Shown here: in pieces, positions 47,030 through 59,721 of the stretch | How positions within the stretch are numbered: position 1 is the stretch's first letter | Layout of the letters: each line of letters begins with the position of its first letter | Assembly: GCA_026120185.1 (NCBI GenBank) | Contig: JANUWF010003367.1 | Coordinates: 3,387,228 to 3,451,227 of the forward strand | Origin: Voacanga thouarsii | Lineage: Eukaryota; Streptophyta; Magnoliopsida; Gentianales; Apocynaceae | Reading direction: 5' to 3' | DNA: 64,000 nucleotides | Position numbers and translations under genes: made by a program | The notes under the pieces: model-generated | The model's database searches: none | What the model was told of the DNA's origin: nothing | Seen by the model: the letters and a program-made list of their open reading frames with translations, nothing else

Positions 47030-50000
47030 GTAGAAGGTACGCTCACTATTTAAGGACGTTCCGTTAATGCTTTGATTGATCCTGGCTCTATTCATTCCTA
47101 TATAAACAAGTTGTGTGCATGTCATTTGGGTTGGGATGGAGTGGAATTACCTTTCATGTTAGAGGTAAGCACACCTCTGGGGAAAATAGTGTAAGTGGAT
47201 CGGTATGTAAAAGAGTGTAAAGTTGATGTGGGGAGAAAAAGTCTGGAGGGAGATTTGATAGTGTTAGACATTGAAGATTATGACTTGATTTTGGAGATGG
47301 ACTGGTTAGCCAAGTATGGGGCTAGGGTAGACTGCAAAAATAAGACAGTCCAGTTCGTCAAACCGGGATGTGATGTATTGGAATTAAATGGCAAGAGGGT
47401 GAAAGAATATAAGTATTTGATTGCGGGGTCTAAGGCCCGAAAATTGTTGAAGCAAGGGTGTCAAGGATACCTGGCTTACGTGATAAACAAGCCGAAGGAC
47501 CAGTGCACTCTGAAGGACACTGAAATAGTGAAGGATTTCTCCGATGTGTTTTCAGCGGAGCTTGATTCTCTACCTCCTGGCCGAGAAGTGGAATTCACCA
47601 TTGACTTAGTTCCAGGAGCAGAACCAGTATCGCGGACTCCGTACCGGATGGCTCCGGCAGAGTTGAAAGAGTTGAAAGAGCAGTTGGAGGAGTTAGTGAG
47701 TCAAGGTTATATCAGACCTAGCACGTCGCCTTGGGGAGCGCCTGTGCTATTTGTGAAGAAGAAAGATGGCACTCTGAGGCTATGCATTGACTATCGAGGG
47801 TTGAACAATTTAACGGTCAAGAACAAATATCCCCTACCGTTGATTGACGAGCTATTCGATTAGTTGCAATGGTCCAATTGCTACTCTAAGTTGGATCTAA
47901 GGCAAGGGTACTACCAGGTGCGGATAAGAGAGGATGATATTCCCAAGACAGCCTTCAACACTAGATATGGACACTACGAGTTCGTAGTGATGCCGTTCGG
48001 GGTGACTAACGCTCCAGCAGTATTCATGGACCTGATGCACCGAGTATTCCGACCCTATCTGGACAAGTTCGTAGTGGTCTTCATCAACGATATCTTGATC
48101 TACTCCAAGAGTCCGGAGGAGAATGCGGAGCATCTGAAGCTCATATTGGAGAAGCTTCGGGAGTATAAGCTGTACGCCAAATTCAACAAATGCAAATTCT
48201 GGATGGACAGTGTGGCATTCCTTGGCCATGTGGTGACTAAGGAGGGAATCAAGGTGGACCCGGCAAAGGTTGAAGTAGTATCAGATTGGAAGCAGCCGGA
48301 GAGAATCACCGAGATCCGGAGTTTCTTGGGATTGGCTAGTTACTACTGAAGGTTTATCAAGGGATTTTCGACACTTGCATCGCCAACGACCCGATTATTG
48401 CGAAAGGATGTTCCATTTGTGTGGAACGAGAAATGCGAGAAAAGTTTTCAAGAACTGAAGCGCAGACTGATGACAGCACCTGTATTGAGTCTACCGGAGG
48501 AAGGGAAACCTTACGCGCTATATACTGACGCTTCGAAAGAATGATTGGGAGCAGTGTTGATGCAGGACCGAAAGGTGATTGCTTACGCTTCTCGGAAGTT
48601 GAGACATCATGAAGTTAACTACCCCACTCATGATTTGGAACTGGCAGCTATAGTGTTCTCCCTAAAGAAATGGTGCACTACCTGTATGGAGCCGAATATG
48701 AGGTGTTCACCGACTATAAGAGTCTGAAGTATATCTTCACCCAAAAGGATCTGAACTTGAGGCAGCGAAGATGGATGGAATTCTTGGAGGAATACCGTTG
48801 CCCGATCAACTACCTACCCGGGAAGGCCAATGTTGTGGCAGACGCCCTAAGCAGGAAAGTTGGGATGGCCAGGCTAAGGGTACAGGAAATGCAAGCAGTT
48901 CAGGATGTGTTGGACAGAAGGGTGGAAGTGCAAGACAAAGGAATTGTCATCAGCAATTTGAAGTTGGTGTCGGATTTGAAGAAGGAAATCGTGGAGGCTC
49001 AGCAAAGCAATGCCGAGTTTCAACTATTCAAGGACAAGGAGTTTAAGCAGCCGAGCAGTAAATTCCATCAGGACGAGGCGGGAGTACTACATTTCAGAGA
49101 TCGATTGTGTGTACCTGAGAGCAGTAGTTAAAGGATCGAATTTTGGAAGAGGCGCACAAAAGAAGGTACGCCATTCATCCGGGGGAAGTCAAGATGTATT
49201 AGGATTTGAAGAGAGCCTATTGGTGGCCTGGACTGAAGTGAGATATGGTCAAGTATATCTTGACCTGTCTCACTTGCCAGAAAGTCAAAGCAGAGCATAA
49301 GAAGTCAGCGGGACTATTGCAGCCTTTGACAGTACTGGAATGGAAGTGGGAAGAAGTGACTATGGATTTTGTCACTGGGCTTCCCATGTCAAGGACTCAA
49401 AAGGACGCTATATGGGTAGTGGTGGATCGACTGACCAAGTCGGCCCATTTCATACCGGTGAATGTGAGGGACTTGATGGAGAAGCTGGCTCAGACTTATG
49501 TTCGAGAGATAGTTCGACTGCATGGAGTGCCTTCAAGCATAGTGTTAGACCGAGACCCGAGGTTTACATCTCGATTTTAGAGAAAGTTTCAAGAAGCAAT
49601 GGGGTCGAATCTGAAGTTCAGTACGACGGCGCATCCACAGACCGATGGGCAGTCAGAGAGGGTGATACAAATATTGGAGGATATGTTGAGAGCTTGTGTT
49701 TTGGACTTCGGAGATAAGTAGATAAAGTGTGTACCATATGCAGAATTATCATATAACAACAGCTATCAAGCTTCGATCGGGATGGCATCGTATGAGGCTT
49801 TGTATGGGCGCAAATGTCAACTATCGTTGTATTGGAGTTGGTCCGAAGATGGTCATATGAGTAAAACCGGAGAAGTATGTGTCCAAGAAATGCTGGATAA
49901 AGTGAAATTGATCAGGGAAAGGTTAAAGGTGGCACAGAGTCGGCAGAAGAGCTATGCAGACAACCGGCGAAGAGAATTAGAATTTCAAGTCGGGGACAGT

Positions 50001-50404
50001 GTATTTTTGAAGTTGACGCCGAATAGAGGAATTTTGAAGCATCCGAAGGACGAAAAATTGAATCCGAGATATTTGGGGTTGTTTCCGATTAAGGAAAGGA
50101 TTGGGCCGGTGGCTTACCGATTGGACCTGCCAGATGGGTTGACGGGAATCCATGATGTGTTTCATGTGTTACAATTGAAGAAGTACAATGCTGATCCCGG
50201 TCATGTATTGAATAATGAACCGTTAGTGTTGCAGCCAGACCTGAGCTATGTGGAGAAGCCTGTGCGAATATTAGACCGTAGTATCAAGATTCTCCGGAAC
50301 AAATAGATACCGATGGTTAAGATTCAGTGGGAGCACCATGGCACGTAGGATGCCAGATGGGAGTCGGAAGAGTGGGTTAAACAGAAGTATCCCGAGTTGC
50401 AATA
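47030..50404 (+). pseudogene. Gypsy pol (protease, RT, RNase H, integrase, chromodomain-like tail)
   Basis: Protease-like ALIDPGSIHSYI is near 47070. RT runs from about 47590 ([20 protein letters not shown]) to 48350. Its YxDD-type motif reads FINDIL near 48084, where the first Asp has become Asn. RNase H follows (TDASKE, a stop, [20 protein letters not shown]), with a frame change near 48670. Integrase has a CLTCQK zinc part (49250-49280), DFVTGLP and [10 protein letters not shown], then a stop. The tail (PVRILDRSIKILRNK, WEHHGT, WESEEW) resembles the C-terminal chromodomain-type region of chromoviruses. Stops occur at 47861, 48347, 48542, 49131 and 49577, among others. Confidence 0.9.
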
Positions 50405-50440
50405 GATGTATGTTTGAATTTCGGGACGAAATTCTTCTAC

Positions 50441-50451
50441 GGAGGGGAGGA
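50441..50451 (+). promoter_or_regulatory. Gypsy polypurine tract
   Basis: GGAGGGGAGGA directly before the 3' LTR, the plus-strand priming site. Confidence 0.9.
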
Positions 50452-53400
50452 TGTGAAACTCTAGTCAAAACCAACCTTAGAGTAAGGGTGTTGGGATGCA
50501 TATAATAATTTATTGCATATTTAAATATATTTTTAAATGATTTTCTGTGCTTTGGATTTCAGTTTTATTGTCTCGAAGGCTTGGTTGTGAGTATTGCTTA
50601 AGAAGGGCAAAATAGTAATTTTTTATTGAGGTGGAAAAAGGGAGATAGCTTGAGGATTTAATAAGAAAATAATTTATAGAGGAAAAATAAGAACAAGAGT
50701 TATTGTGGTTTAATGGTTAGAGCTTTGGGATTAATTGTTGAGGTCTTGTGTTCAAATTCCATCATAGGAGCTTTAGCTTGGTTAAATTTTATTTTTGCTT
50801 GGGAAGTAATAATTTCGGCCTTATGTGCATGGAGTAGGGTAGAGATGTTGTCCTAAAAGAGACATGTTAGGAGTATCCTCATTCTACTCCTTTGCCCTAC
50901 ACAAAATTCCTAAGGGGAATTCATTTCCCCTTGATCTTTAATTTTCCTTATTTCTCAACTTATTAGTTTGATCAAGTTGTTCTAGCCATTTTCTTTTCAG
51001 AAATTTCAATAAAGTGCTGTGGCTTTGTAGGATCAAAATGTCTTAGTGAAAGACATCTTATAGTCTGAAAATGTGGAAAAGTTGTGGGAGATTCCAAGAG
51101 GATAAATCCCTCTAGTGAACTGGCTAAAAATTCACTCTAACTAAGTTCATCTTCCTTCTTGGAATGAATTGAAATTTTCCAACTTCTTGTACCTTCAAGG
51201 TGTCGAGATTCTTAGCTAATATTCCCTCCCAAATGCTGCCAGAAAAATGGTCTTTTGGATCAGCTTGCAACTTGAATTTCTCTAGCCATTTTCGGACTGC
51301 ACAAAGATGGTGCAAAATCAGGAAAATTCCCGGGCAAATTCGCACATTTGGGAGTCCAAAATCAAGTTGTTTTCTTCCAGATTTTGTTCAGCACATTAGC
51401 CATGTTTTTCCTCCATGAAGAAAGCTGAAAACCAGCCTTGAAAGCCCCTGAAATTCCCCTTCAAAATCTCTGCAAGCTGGCTGGAAAATGGCAGCCGAAA
51501 ACTGCCCAGGAAAAATTCTAGCCTGCGAAAGTGCTGTGCAGGATTTTGTCCAGCTTTGTTTCCTAATTCTCTCCTAACCGAAACCCCATTTGTGTTCTGC
51601 ATAAACCACCCTTAAACCTTCAGTAACTGAGTTCCATTATCTCCCTTAAGCTTCTGCACGAAATTCAGACATGGCTGCCCGAAAATCTCTCCAACAAATC
51701 CCTACAATCATGCTTGATTGATTACCAAAATTCCAGCCACCATAGTTTAGCAACCTTCCATAAAGTATCCCTCAAATAACCAGACTTTTTCTTCACTAAT
51801 ATGCACCTTGTTTTCGGCCACCATAAGCCTTCTTAAGCCAGCTTTCAATCAACTGAAATACTGCTCAAAACAGTCGGCCATGGCAGACTTCCAAAGCTCT
51901 CCAATAATCAAGATATTCTTGAATATTTAGTTTCCAAATTTGCTTCCTAAAAATATTCTTCAAGGATTTCAACAACTAGCCTTTCCTTTTCCTTCCAAAC
52001 CAGAGAATCATCTTCCTAAACCCTACAGAAAATTCAGCCAGCCCTAATTCTTACAGAATTTTGGCAGCTGCAAAACAAAAACCTCGCAATTCCCTTCAAC
52101 CTTCAAGAACACACACAACACACCAAGAACACCTACTCTTTCCTTTCACTTAATACTCCTCCAAACCACTTCAAACCTTCTCAAAAATTTCCAGATTTAA
52201 CCTACTCACTACCGTGAGTCCATCAACACCATTCTTAACATCAAACTCTACAAACCAACTTGCTAGTTTGGATAAAAAACCAGAAAATTCTGTGAAGGCT
52301 CAAGAACACCTTCAAGGTAGGTTTGTTCTAACAACTTCATCTTCTCCAACCTTGATCTCTAGTGAAAATATATATTAATAAACATACTAATGGTCTCTCT
52401 CTCTCTCTCCCTCTCATGGCCGAAACTCTCTTCTTTTGGCCGGATGGCTTCTTTTCCCATGGCCATGCTTTCTCCATCATCCTTGGACGAATTTAGGCAT
52501 CTAGGGGTTGAGATCCATTCTAAACTCCTTCAAGGTATTCCTCGACCAAGTAAGTCCCTTCAATCTTTCTTTTAAATTCTAGATTCATGTCTCTAGGATG
52601 ATGTTGATAGTACGTGGATTGTGATAGGATTTGAGTATGTATTGTTGAGATTGAAGCATGAATATATGTATGATTGTGAAGGAGATGTGATTTATACATG
52701 GAAGGATTATCTTGGTTGATTGTATGATGATTTGAGGTTTGATGCATGTCTCCATGTCATAGGTAGTATTTGTGATGAAGTATGCTAGAGATTATGTCAC
52801 CTTTGGTGAATAGGATTTATATTCATGTTGGATTATTGAAGCCATGATCTTATTTATGCTAGTAGAGGTTAGATCATGTCTTGATAAATTTAGATCTATA
52901 CTTATATGCATGGTTTGGATGATTTGATGAATTGAAGGATTGTATATGTTCTTGATCGTGGTTATCCATAGAAATTTGATCATGATCTAGTGGTCCCTAA
53001 GCTAATTTTTATTTCATGAATAAAATATTTAATAATATAATTTTGCTAGTAATTTCGAAAAAAAAACCCTAGGAATGGTAGATTTGGATTATTATATATA
53101 TAAAGGATATTTTAGTCAAGTAAATAATAATTTTTGCTAGAAAAATAAAATATATAGATATTATTTAAAATATTGAAATCAATTAAAGCCTTTCATGGAA
53201 ATAATTATAATTAGTAAAATATTTATTACTAAAAATTTAATTATTATCTTTTAATCAAAACCCATTAAGAATTTATTTATTATTATTCAAGCAAGACTCA
53301 TTAAATTTATTTTCAACTAATTTTAGCTATCAATTATTTTCTAATAATTAAATTATTAATAAATCATTATTTTACTTAATACTACCTAGGACTCTTGATC

Positions 53401-54567
53401 AAATAAACTCTAAATTTTTCTTAGCAAGATTTAAACTTTCAACTTATTAGAATTTATTTCCCAAACCATTAATTATTTTAAATATCAAAATTAGGCTCAA
53501 CTTATAAACCTATTTATTTATTGTTTGGCCTTAAAGCTTGGGACACTAGGATCATGGTAGTAGAAAGTTGAGTTGATTTAAAATTGAGGAAGTGGATTGT
53601 GGCTTGAAATTGATTGTGATTTGTATTTGCCCATGCGAGGCTAGGTCAGCTGTTGGAGACCTTTTATTGTGAGCAAGAATCAGGTAAGCTCCTGCATAAA
53701 ACCTGATTGATGAAAAGTGTTTAATTATGGCAAGCCAAATGTAGAGTGCATAGACACTCATCTTTGTAAAGGCAATTGAGGATTGTCTCCTGTCTTATTT
53801 CTGGATAAGTCGACAGTCCAGTAAGTCGCGCCGGTTCGAGCTAGCAGTGTTCTTTTTCAGTCAAGTGACTGTTTTTTGCCGGAATGGACACCTAGTTGTT
53901 GTTTGGGTATAGAGAAAGAGGAGTATCTTACCCAGTAGGCCGATCACCTACTTTTGTCAGTCTGCACAAAGTGTGGCATTCTGACCGGCAGTATGCACAA
54001 AGTGTGGCCTGCTGACCATCCGGTTATGGGGCCCAATGTATGGTAACCTGTAATCATTTCTTTCGAGTGGTTGATTTTCTAAATTATGTATGGCTGGAAA
54101 AGCCAAAACACCACTCTTGCTTTTGACAGATGTTTATTGCTTGCCAGTGATCTCTTATAAAGAATTTTATACTTTGTATTCATGAACTGTTTTCACCCGA
54201 TACTTAAACACACACGGACTTACTTAGATTTCTATCTCACCACCATTTTTACCATGATTTCAGGTCGATCCCGCTGTGGGGATGAGTAGTTAGATTATGC
54301 CTGCTTTGGAAGATTTTCTGATGATTTATTTTTGCGTAATATTTTGGGGAGATGAGAGTGGATAAATTTTATTATGGATTTATTTTTGGTATTCTCGGAT
54401 TTATTCTTGGATTGATGTTTATTTTTGGGATGTAATAAATTTTAAGTTCAAGTATCTTTTTTTTTTCATTCCGCTATTTTATTTGTATGACCTAGTTATA
54501 AAGACCCCTTGTCCTTTGGACGGAGCGACATCCCGACCCTGGCGGGCCTAGATAGTGGGGTGTTACA
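50452..54567 (+). repeat. 3' LTR of the Gypsy element
   Basis: 4116 bp, shorter than the 5' LTR mainly through a deletion of about 250 bp near 53801. It carries the tRNA-like stretch at about 50703-50770 in better preserved form (A-box-like TGGTTTAATGG, B-box-like GTTCAAATTCC). Confidence 0.93.
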
Positions 54568-55048
54568 TCTATTCTCTATTTATGATCCATAATTTTTGGC
54601 TTATCGGAATCGGTGAATTGAGGGGATTTTTGAGGTGATCACAGTTGGTGTGCGTCGACAGCGATCTGAGACCGTCTTATCCTGCAAGGAGAGTCGCTGT
54701 ACCAATCGCACCGGTGTGGGGCGAATAATTTCTTGAAGGCAAGCCAGTATTGGACTGGTGATTCTGTCAGCAGTACAGTACGTTGCGGCACAGCTTGTCC
54801 AGAGGAGTGCCGACGCCTGGTACGTTCTGGAAGAACTGCGAGCAAGTCTCTCAGGTATACTACCGAATTGTCTATTGAGTTTGAATTCGGTTTAGTTACG
54901 TTACGTTTGGACTGTGTGGCCTTGTCAGCATTGTTGATATTTGATAATTACATTTGTTAGAGCCCTGGTCGGGTATAGGCGGTGCTTGTTCAATTCAGTT
55001 GAGTTGCCTGTTTGTACTCGTAGGTACCTTGTTTCTAATAGTCTAATA
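54568..55048 (+). repeat. Copia-3 5' LTR, right part
   Basis: Continues the LTR interrupted at 39138 and aligns with 60255-60732. Both LTRs end in GTCTAATA, after which the sequences diverge. Confidence 0.9.
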
Positions 55049-55088
55049 GTTTTCAAGAAGTTATTCTGCAATTATCTGTTTGTGTGCA

Positions 55089-55922
55089 ATGGCCAGTTTG
55101 TCAGGTACTGCATCTGCTGCGTATAAGCCTTTGGTTGACTTGAATGGTCTGCCGGACAAGTTTGGTCTAGGCCAGAACTTCAAGCGTTGGCAACAACGCA
55201 TGAAAATTTGGTTGACCATGAGGGGCTTATTGTCAGCAGTGCAGGTTGACAGGCCTATACCAACTGAAAGGCATCCTAGAGTAGTTGAGATTGCTACGTG
55301 GGATGAACGGAACAATGTAGACAGAGGGGCAATACTGTTAGTATTGACAAATGCTCTCTACTGTTCTGAGTCATACACAGCAAAGTTACTATGGGATGAA
55401 TTGGATAGGAAATATAATATTGAGGATCAAGGTCTGGAAATGTATTATGTCTCCAAATTCCTGAAGTTTCAGATGGTTGAGGGCAAGTCTATAACTGAAC
55501 AGACTCAAGAGTTGCAATTGATTATTCATTCTCTTCATGAATAGGATATGGAACTTCCTGAGAAGTTCCAAGTGATGTCAGTGATAGAGAAATTTCCTAA
55601 GTCTTAGGAAGACTTTGGTATGTCCCTCAAACACAAGACGGAGAAGATTTCTCTAAACGATCTGATGAAATTAATATCCATTGAGGAGCAACATAGAAAG
55701 AATAGTCATATTGTACCTGTGGAGTCTAATGTCCATGTGGTGACTACTGGGAAGAAGAGTAATAATCAGAGGAATGTGGGGGTTAACTCAAACTCTAAAA
55801 ACATAAACAAGACAAAAGGCAAGGCTAAGAAGAAACCGAAAGCGAACAAACCATGCTGGAATTGTGGTCAGGTTGGACACTAGGCTAAGGACTGTCCGTC
55901 TAAAAAGCCTAAAGTCAAATAA
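55089..55922 (+). pseudogene. Copia-3 gag
   Basis: Starts MASLSGTASAAYKPLVDLNG 40 bases after the LTR. A gag core (FKRWQQRMKIWLTMRGLL, LLWDELDRKY) is followed by a basic Lys/Asn region and the zinc knuckle CWNCGQVGH, whose next codon is a stop before AKDC. In-frame stops lie at 55542, 55605, 55881 and 55920. The frame itself is continuous (no indels). Confidence 0.88.
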
Positions 55923-55985
55923 GGATCAAATTCTGAAACACAAGTCAATGTGGTGGTAGAGGATACTAGTTAAGCGGAAGCTGAT

Positions 55986-58900
55986 TTGAGTACACACCTT
56001 ACTGAGGTTTGTACCATTGAGGCTGGGACTGGCATCATTACTTCCAATGATGATGGAATGTATGTTTCTATTAACCCAAAAGTCTTTATTATTTATGAGC
56101 CACTTGAATGGCTGGTTGATACTGGAGCAAATGTGCACATTTGTGTTGATAAATTAGTTTTTGTGTCTTACCAGCCTATTAAAGAAAAAACTGTAAAGAT
56201 GGGGAACTCAGCTACAGCCAATGTATTGGCAATTGGACACGTGGACTTAAAGTTTCCTTCAGGGCGTATTCTTTCTCTTCATAGGGTGCAGCATGTTCCA
56301 ACAGTGCGTAGAAATATTCTTAGTGGCTCATGTTTAGTTAGAGAGGGTTATAAATTGACTTTCAAATGTAATAAAGTAGTGATTATGCACTACAATTCTT
56401 TTGTTGGCAAAGGTTATTTGTCAGATGGTTTATTTAAATTAAGAGTTGAACCATGTACTTCTGATTTGAATAAAGCTTCTTCTGTTGAGAATTCTGTTTA
56501 TACCATGGTGCACATGATTGAATCCACTAATATTTGGCATAGCAAACTTGGACATTTAAATTTAGATTCTGTTAAAAGAATGATGAATTTAGGCTTGATC
56601 CCTAAACATTCAATTGATAAGAAGAATAAATGTCAAGTGAGTGTGGAAGCTAAAACAACCAGGAAACCCTATCATTCAATTGAAAGGGATTCAGAAATAT
56701 TTGATTTAGTTCACACAGACAATTGTAAATTCAATAGCTTGTTGACTTGGGATTATAAGAAATACTTCATTACTTTTATTGACAATTGCAGTAAATATTG
56801 CTATGTTTTTTTACTTAAACATAAAGATGAAGCACTTGAAAAGTTTCTCATATTTAAAAATGAAGTTGAAACTCAAACTGGTAAGAAACTTAAAAGGTTA
56901 AGATCTGATAGAGGTGGAGAATATGGGTCTAATCCATTTGTTGAATATTGCCAAAGTAATGGTATAATTCATGAGGAGACACCCCCTTATTCTCCCCAAT
57001 CTAATGGGATTGCTTAATGGAAAAATAGAACATTTAAAGATATGATCAACAGTTTACTTTTGAATTCTAAATTGCCTAAGTATATGTGGGGTGAGGCTTT
57101 GAATACAGCTTGCCATATTCTGAACAGAGTCCCTCATAAAAATAAAGAGATAACTCCATTTGAAATATGGAAAGGTAGGAAACCTAACTTAAAATACTTC
57201 TGTGTGTGTGGTTGTCTTGCAAAAGTTCTAATCCCTGAACATAAAAGGAAGAAGTTAGGACCAAAGACTGTTGATGCCATCTTTATTGGTTACGTGGAAA
57301 CAAGCTATGCCATGAGGTTTTTGGTAATTAAGTCCGAAATACCTGATATAGATTGTAATACTATCATTCAATATCATGATGCTACATTCTTTGAGGATGT
57401 GTTTCCCATGAAAACTGGTTTGCCTCAAGATGTTTCTACTTTAGATTCAGCCTTAATATCTGATTCCATTCCTGATCATGTGGAAAGGATGAGAGATGTG
57501 GGGGCAGGTCCAAATAGTTCCAATACTCAAATTGAGGAATTGGAAGAACCTAAAAGGAGTAAGAGAGTTAAAGTAGTTAAGGACTTTGGAAGTGATTTTG
57601 TCATTTACAATGTTGAGGACGAACCTTTGACTTTTCAAGCAACTATGGCTTCCTTAGAAGCAGGGCATTGGAAAAGAGCTATCAAAAGTGAGATGGATTC
57701 CATTGTCTCCAATAGGACATGGAAATTGGTAGATCTCCCTCCTGAGTGTAGATCTCCCTCCTGTGTGTAGTACAATTGGATGTAAATGGATATTTAAGAA
57801 GAAATTTAAACCAGATGGAACTATAGATAAGTATAAAGCCAGATTAGTTGCCAAAGGGTTTAAACAGAAAGAGAGAATATGCTATTTTGATACATACTTT
57901 CCTGTTGCTCGTTTGACTACAATCCGAGTGCTAATTGCATTGGCTTCTATATATGATCTCACCATCCACCAAATGAATGTGAAGACAGCTTTTCTTCATG
58001 GTGATCTTGAAGAAGAGATATATATGGATCAGCCTGAGGGATTTGTAGTCAAAGAGAATGAACGAAAAGTTTGTAAACCTGTTAAATCCCTATATGGTCT
58101 AAAATAAGCACCCAAACAATGGCATGAAAAATTTGATAAAACGATTTTATCATTTAGCTTCAACATAAATGAGAATGACAAGTGTGTTTACTGTAAGGTT
58201 AAAGGTAATGCTTGTATTGTTCTATGCTTGTATGTGGATGACATTTTGCTATTTGGGTCAAATATTCAGATAATTAATGAGACTAAATCATTTTTGAAAA
58301 GTAAGTTTGAAATGAAGGATATGGGAGTAGCAAATGTGATTCTTGGCCTTAAGTTAATTCGCTCAACTGAGAGGATAACCATTTCTCAAACTCACTATGT
58401 TGAGAGTGTTCTTGAGAAATATGGTTATCAAAATTGTAGAATTGCTAAAACTCCAAGTGACCCTTCTGTAGCTTTGTTTAAAAATGAAAGTGGAGTTCCT
58501 GTGTCTCAATTAAGATATTCTCAAATTATTGGTAGCTTGCAATATCTTGCAAATGGCTCAAGACCAGATATTTCATTTTCTGTATCTAAGTTGGCAAGAT
58601 ATACAAGTTGTCCAAATCGGACTCATTGGGAGGCCTTGGATAGAGTACTAAGGTACTTGAAGGGAACAGTGTCCCTTGGGCTGCATTATGGGAAATCCCC
58701 TGCTGTACTTGAAGGGTATAGTGATGCAAGTTGGATAGTCAAGAACTCTGGTAGCAATGGTTGCACTGGATATGTATTTACATTAGGTGGCAGAGCAGTC
58801 GTCTGGAAGTCTTGTAAACAGACTTTGATAACTAGGTTAACTTTTGAGGCTGAGTTATGTGCCTTGGATACTACTGGAACGTAAGCTGAATGGCTGTATG

Positions 58901-59187
58901 GACTATTGTCCTTTTTGCCAATGATCAGCAAGCCCGTTCCTGCTATATCTATGCATTGTGACAGTCAAACCACAATTGCAAAGATAAAGAGTACCAAGTA
59001 TAATCAAAAGACTAAGAGACATATCCAAGTTAGACTTAAGTCTATAAGGGAGTTAGTGTCTGAAAGGGTAGTGTCTGTTGACTTAGTTGGATCCAAAGAT
59101 AACATTGCAGACCCCCTAACTAAGGGACTGGAAACATCATTGTTCCTTAAATCCAGGTTGGGAATAGGATTGATAACCCAGAAATGA
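55986..59187 (+). pseudogene. Copia-3 pol (protease, integrase, RT, RNase H)
   Basis: Protease WLVDTGANVHIC (about 56109). Pre-integrase IWHSKLGHLNLDSVKRM (about 56530). Integrase core with HTDNCKF and RSDRGGEYGSNPF. The catalytic Glu position in the SNGIA-(E)-KNRT motif is a TAA stop at 57015-57017. RT keeps LYVDDILLFG (about 58227). RNase H shows LEGYSDASWI and STKYNQKTKRHIQV. A 19-bp tandem duplication at 57729-57766 changes the frame from gag-integrase to RT. Other stops lie at 58105 and 58882. The element cannot make functional integrase. Confidence 0.92.
57729..57766. repeat. 19-bp tandem duplication in Copia-3 pol
   Basis: GTAGATCTCCCTCCTGAGT and GTAGATCTCCCTCCTGTGT stand side by side. 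Being 19 bp long, the extra copy shifts the frame by one base at the start of RT. Confidence 0.92.
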
Positions 59188-59721
59188 TTCACCTACAGTG
59201 GCAACCCAACTGACCAAGTAGAGATCCCACAAGGTAATTCAATGTGGTATAAACAAGCTGTTTGAGTGAATCTGGCACCAATTCTGATACCTTTGTATCT
59301 AGGTCCTTTCCCTAAAAGCCTGTGGTGCGATTACTGCAATTAGTAAGAGTTTTGACTCTGAATGGGATCAAGTCTTTTAGACAGGATGCTAGTAGTACAT
59401 CCTTGGAGATCGCCAACTATGTGAATGTTGTTGTGTGGCCGCAACTAAGGGGAATTAGGTTTACTCTGAATACACTCATGAGACAGGATCAGGACACATG
59501 ACCATAACGTGTCAACCCTAAAGATTGTCTCTATAGCCGATAGTCTATTGTTACCAATGGACGCCGTCACATTCAAGGTTCAGATTCAAGGCTTAAGTCC
59601 ATCTGTTCCTGTGTGGGCATAAATTGGATAACTTAGGTAGTGGTTCAAATCGGAAGGTACCATTATCGAAAGCAGATTATGTAAATCCTGAATAGTCTTT
59701 AACTATGGATTTGTGGGGGAT

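Larger units (their letters stand above)
39139..54567 (+). mobile_element. Tekay-like Gypsy chromovirus nested in the Copia-3 5' LTR
   Basis: LTRs are 39139-43526 and 50452-54567 (TGTGAAAC...GTGTTACA). A tRNA-iMet primer-binding site follows the first and a purine tract precedes the second. The flanks CCTAT/TCTAT form an imperfect 5-bp TSD. The Copia-3 3' LTR, which has no insertion, aligns straight across the point. Internal order is an acidic ORF, gag with two zinc knuckles, protease, RT/RNase H, integrase and a C-terminal chromodomain-like tail. RT sequence and very long LTRs suggest the Tekay/Del lineage (inference). A solo LTR at 43629-45079 lies between primer site and gag. Many stops and frameshifts make it inactive. 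Confidence 0.93.
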
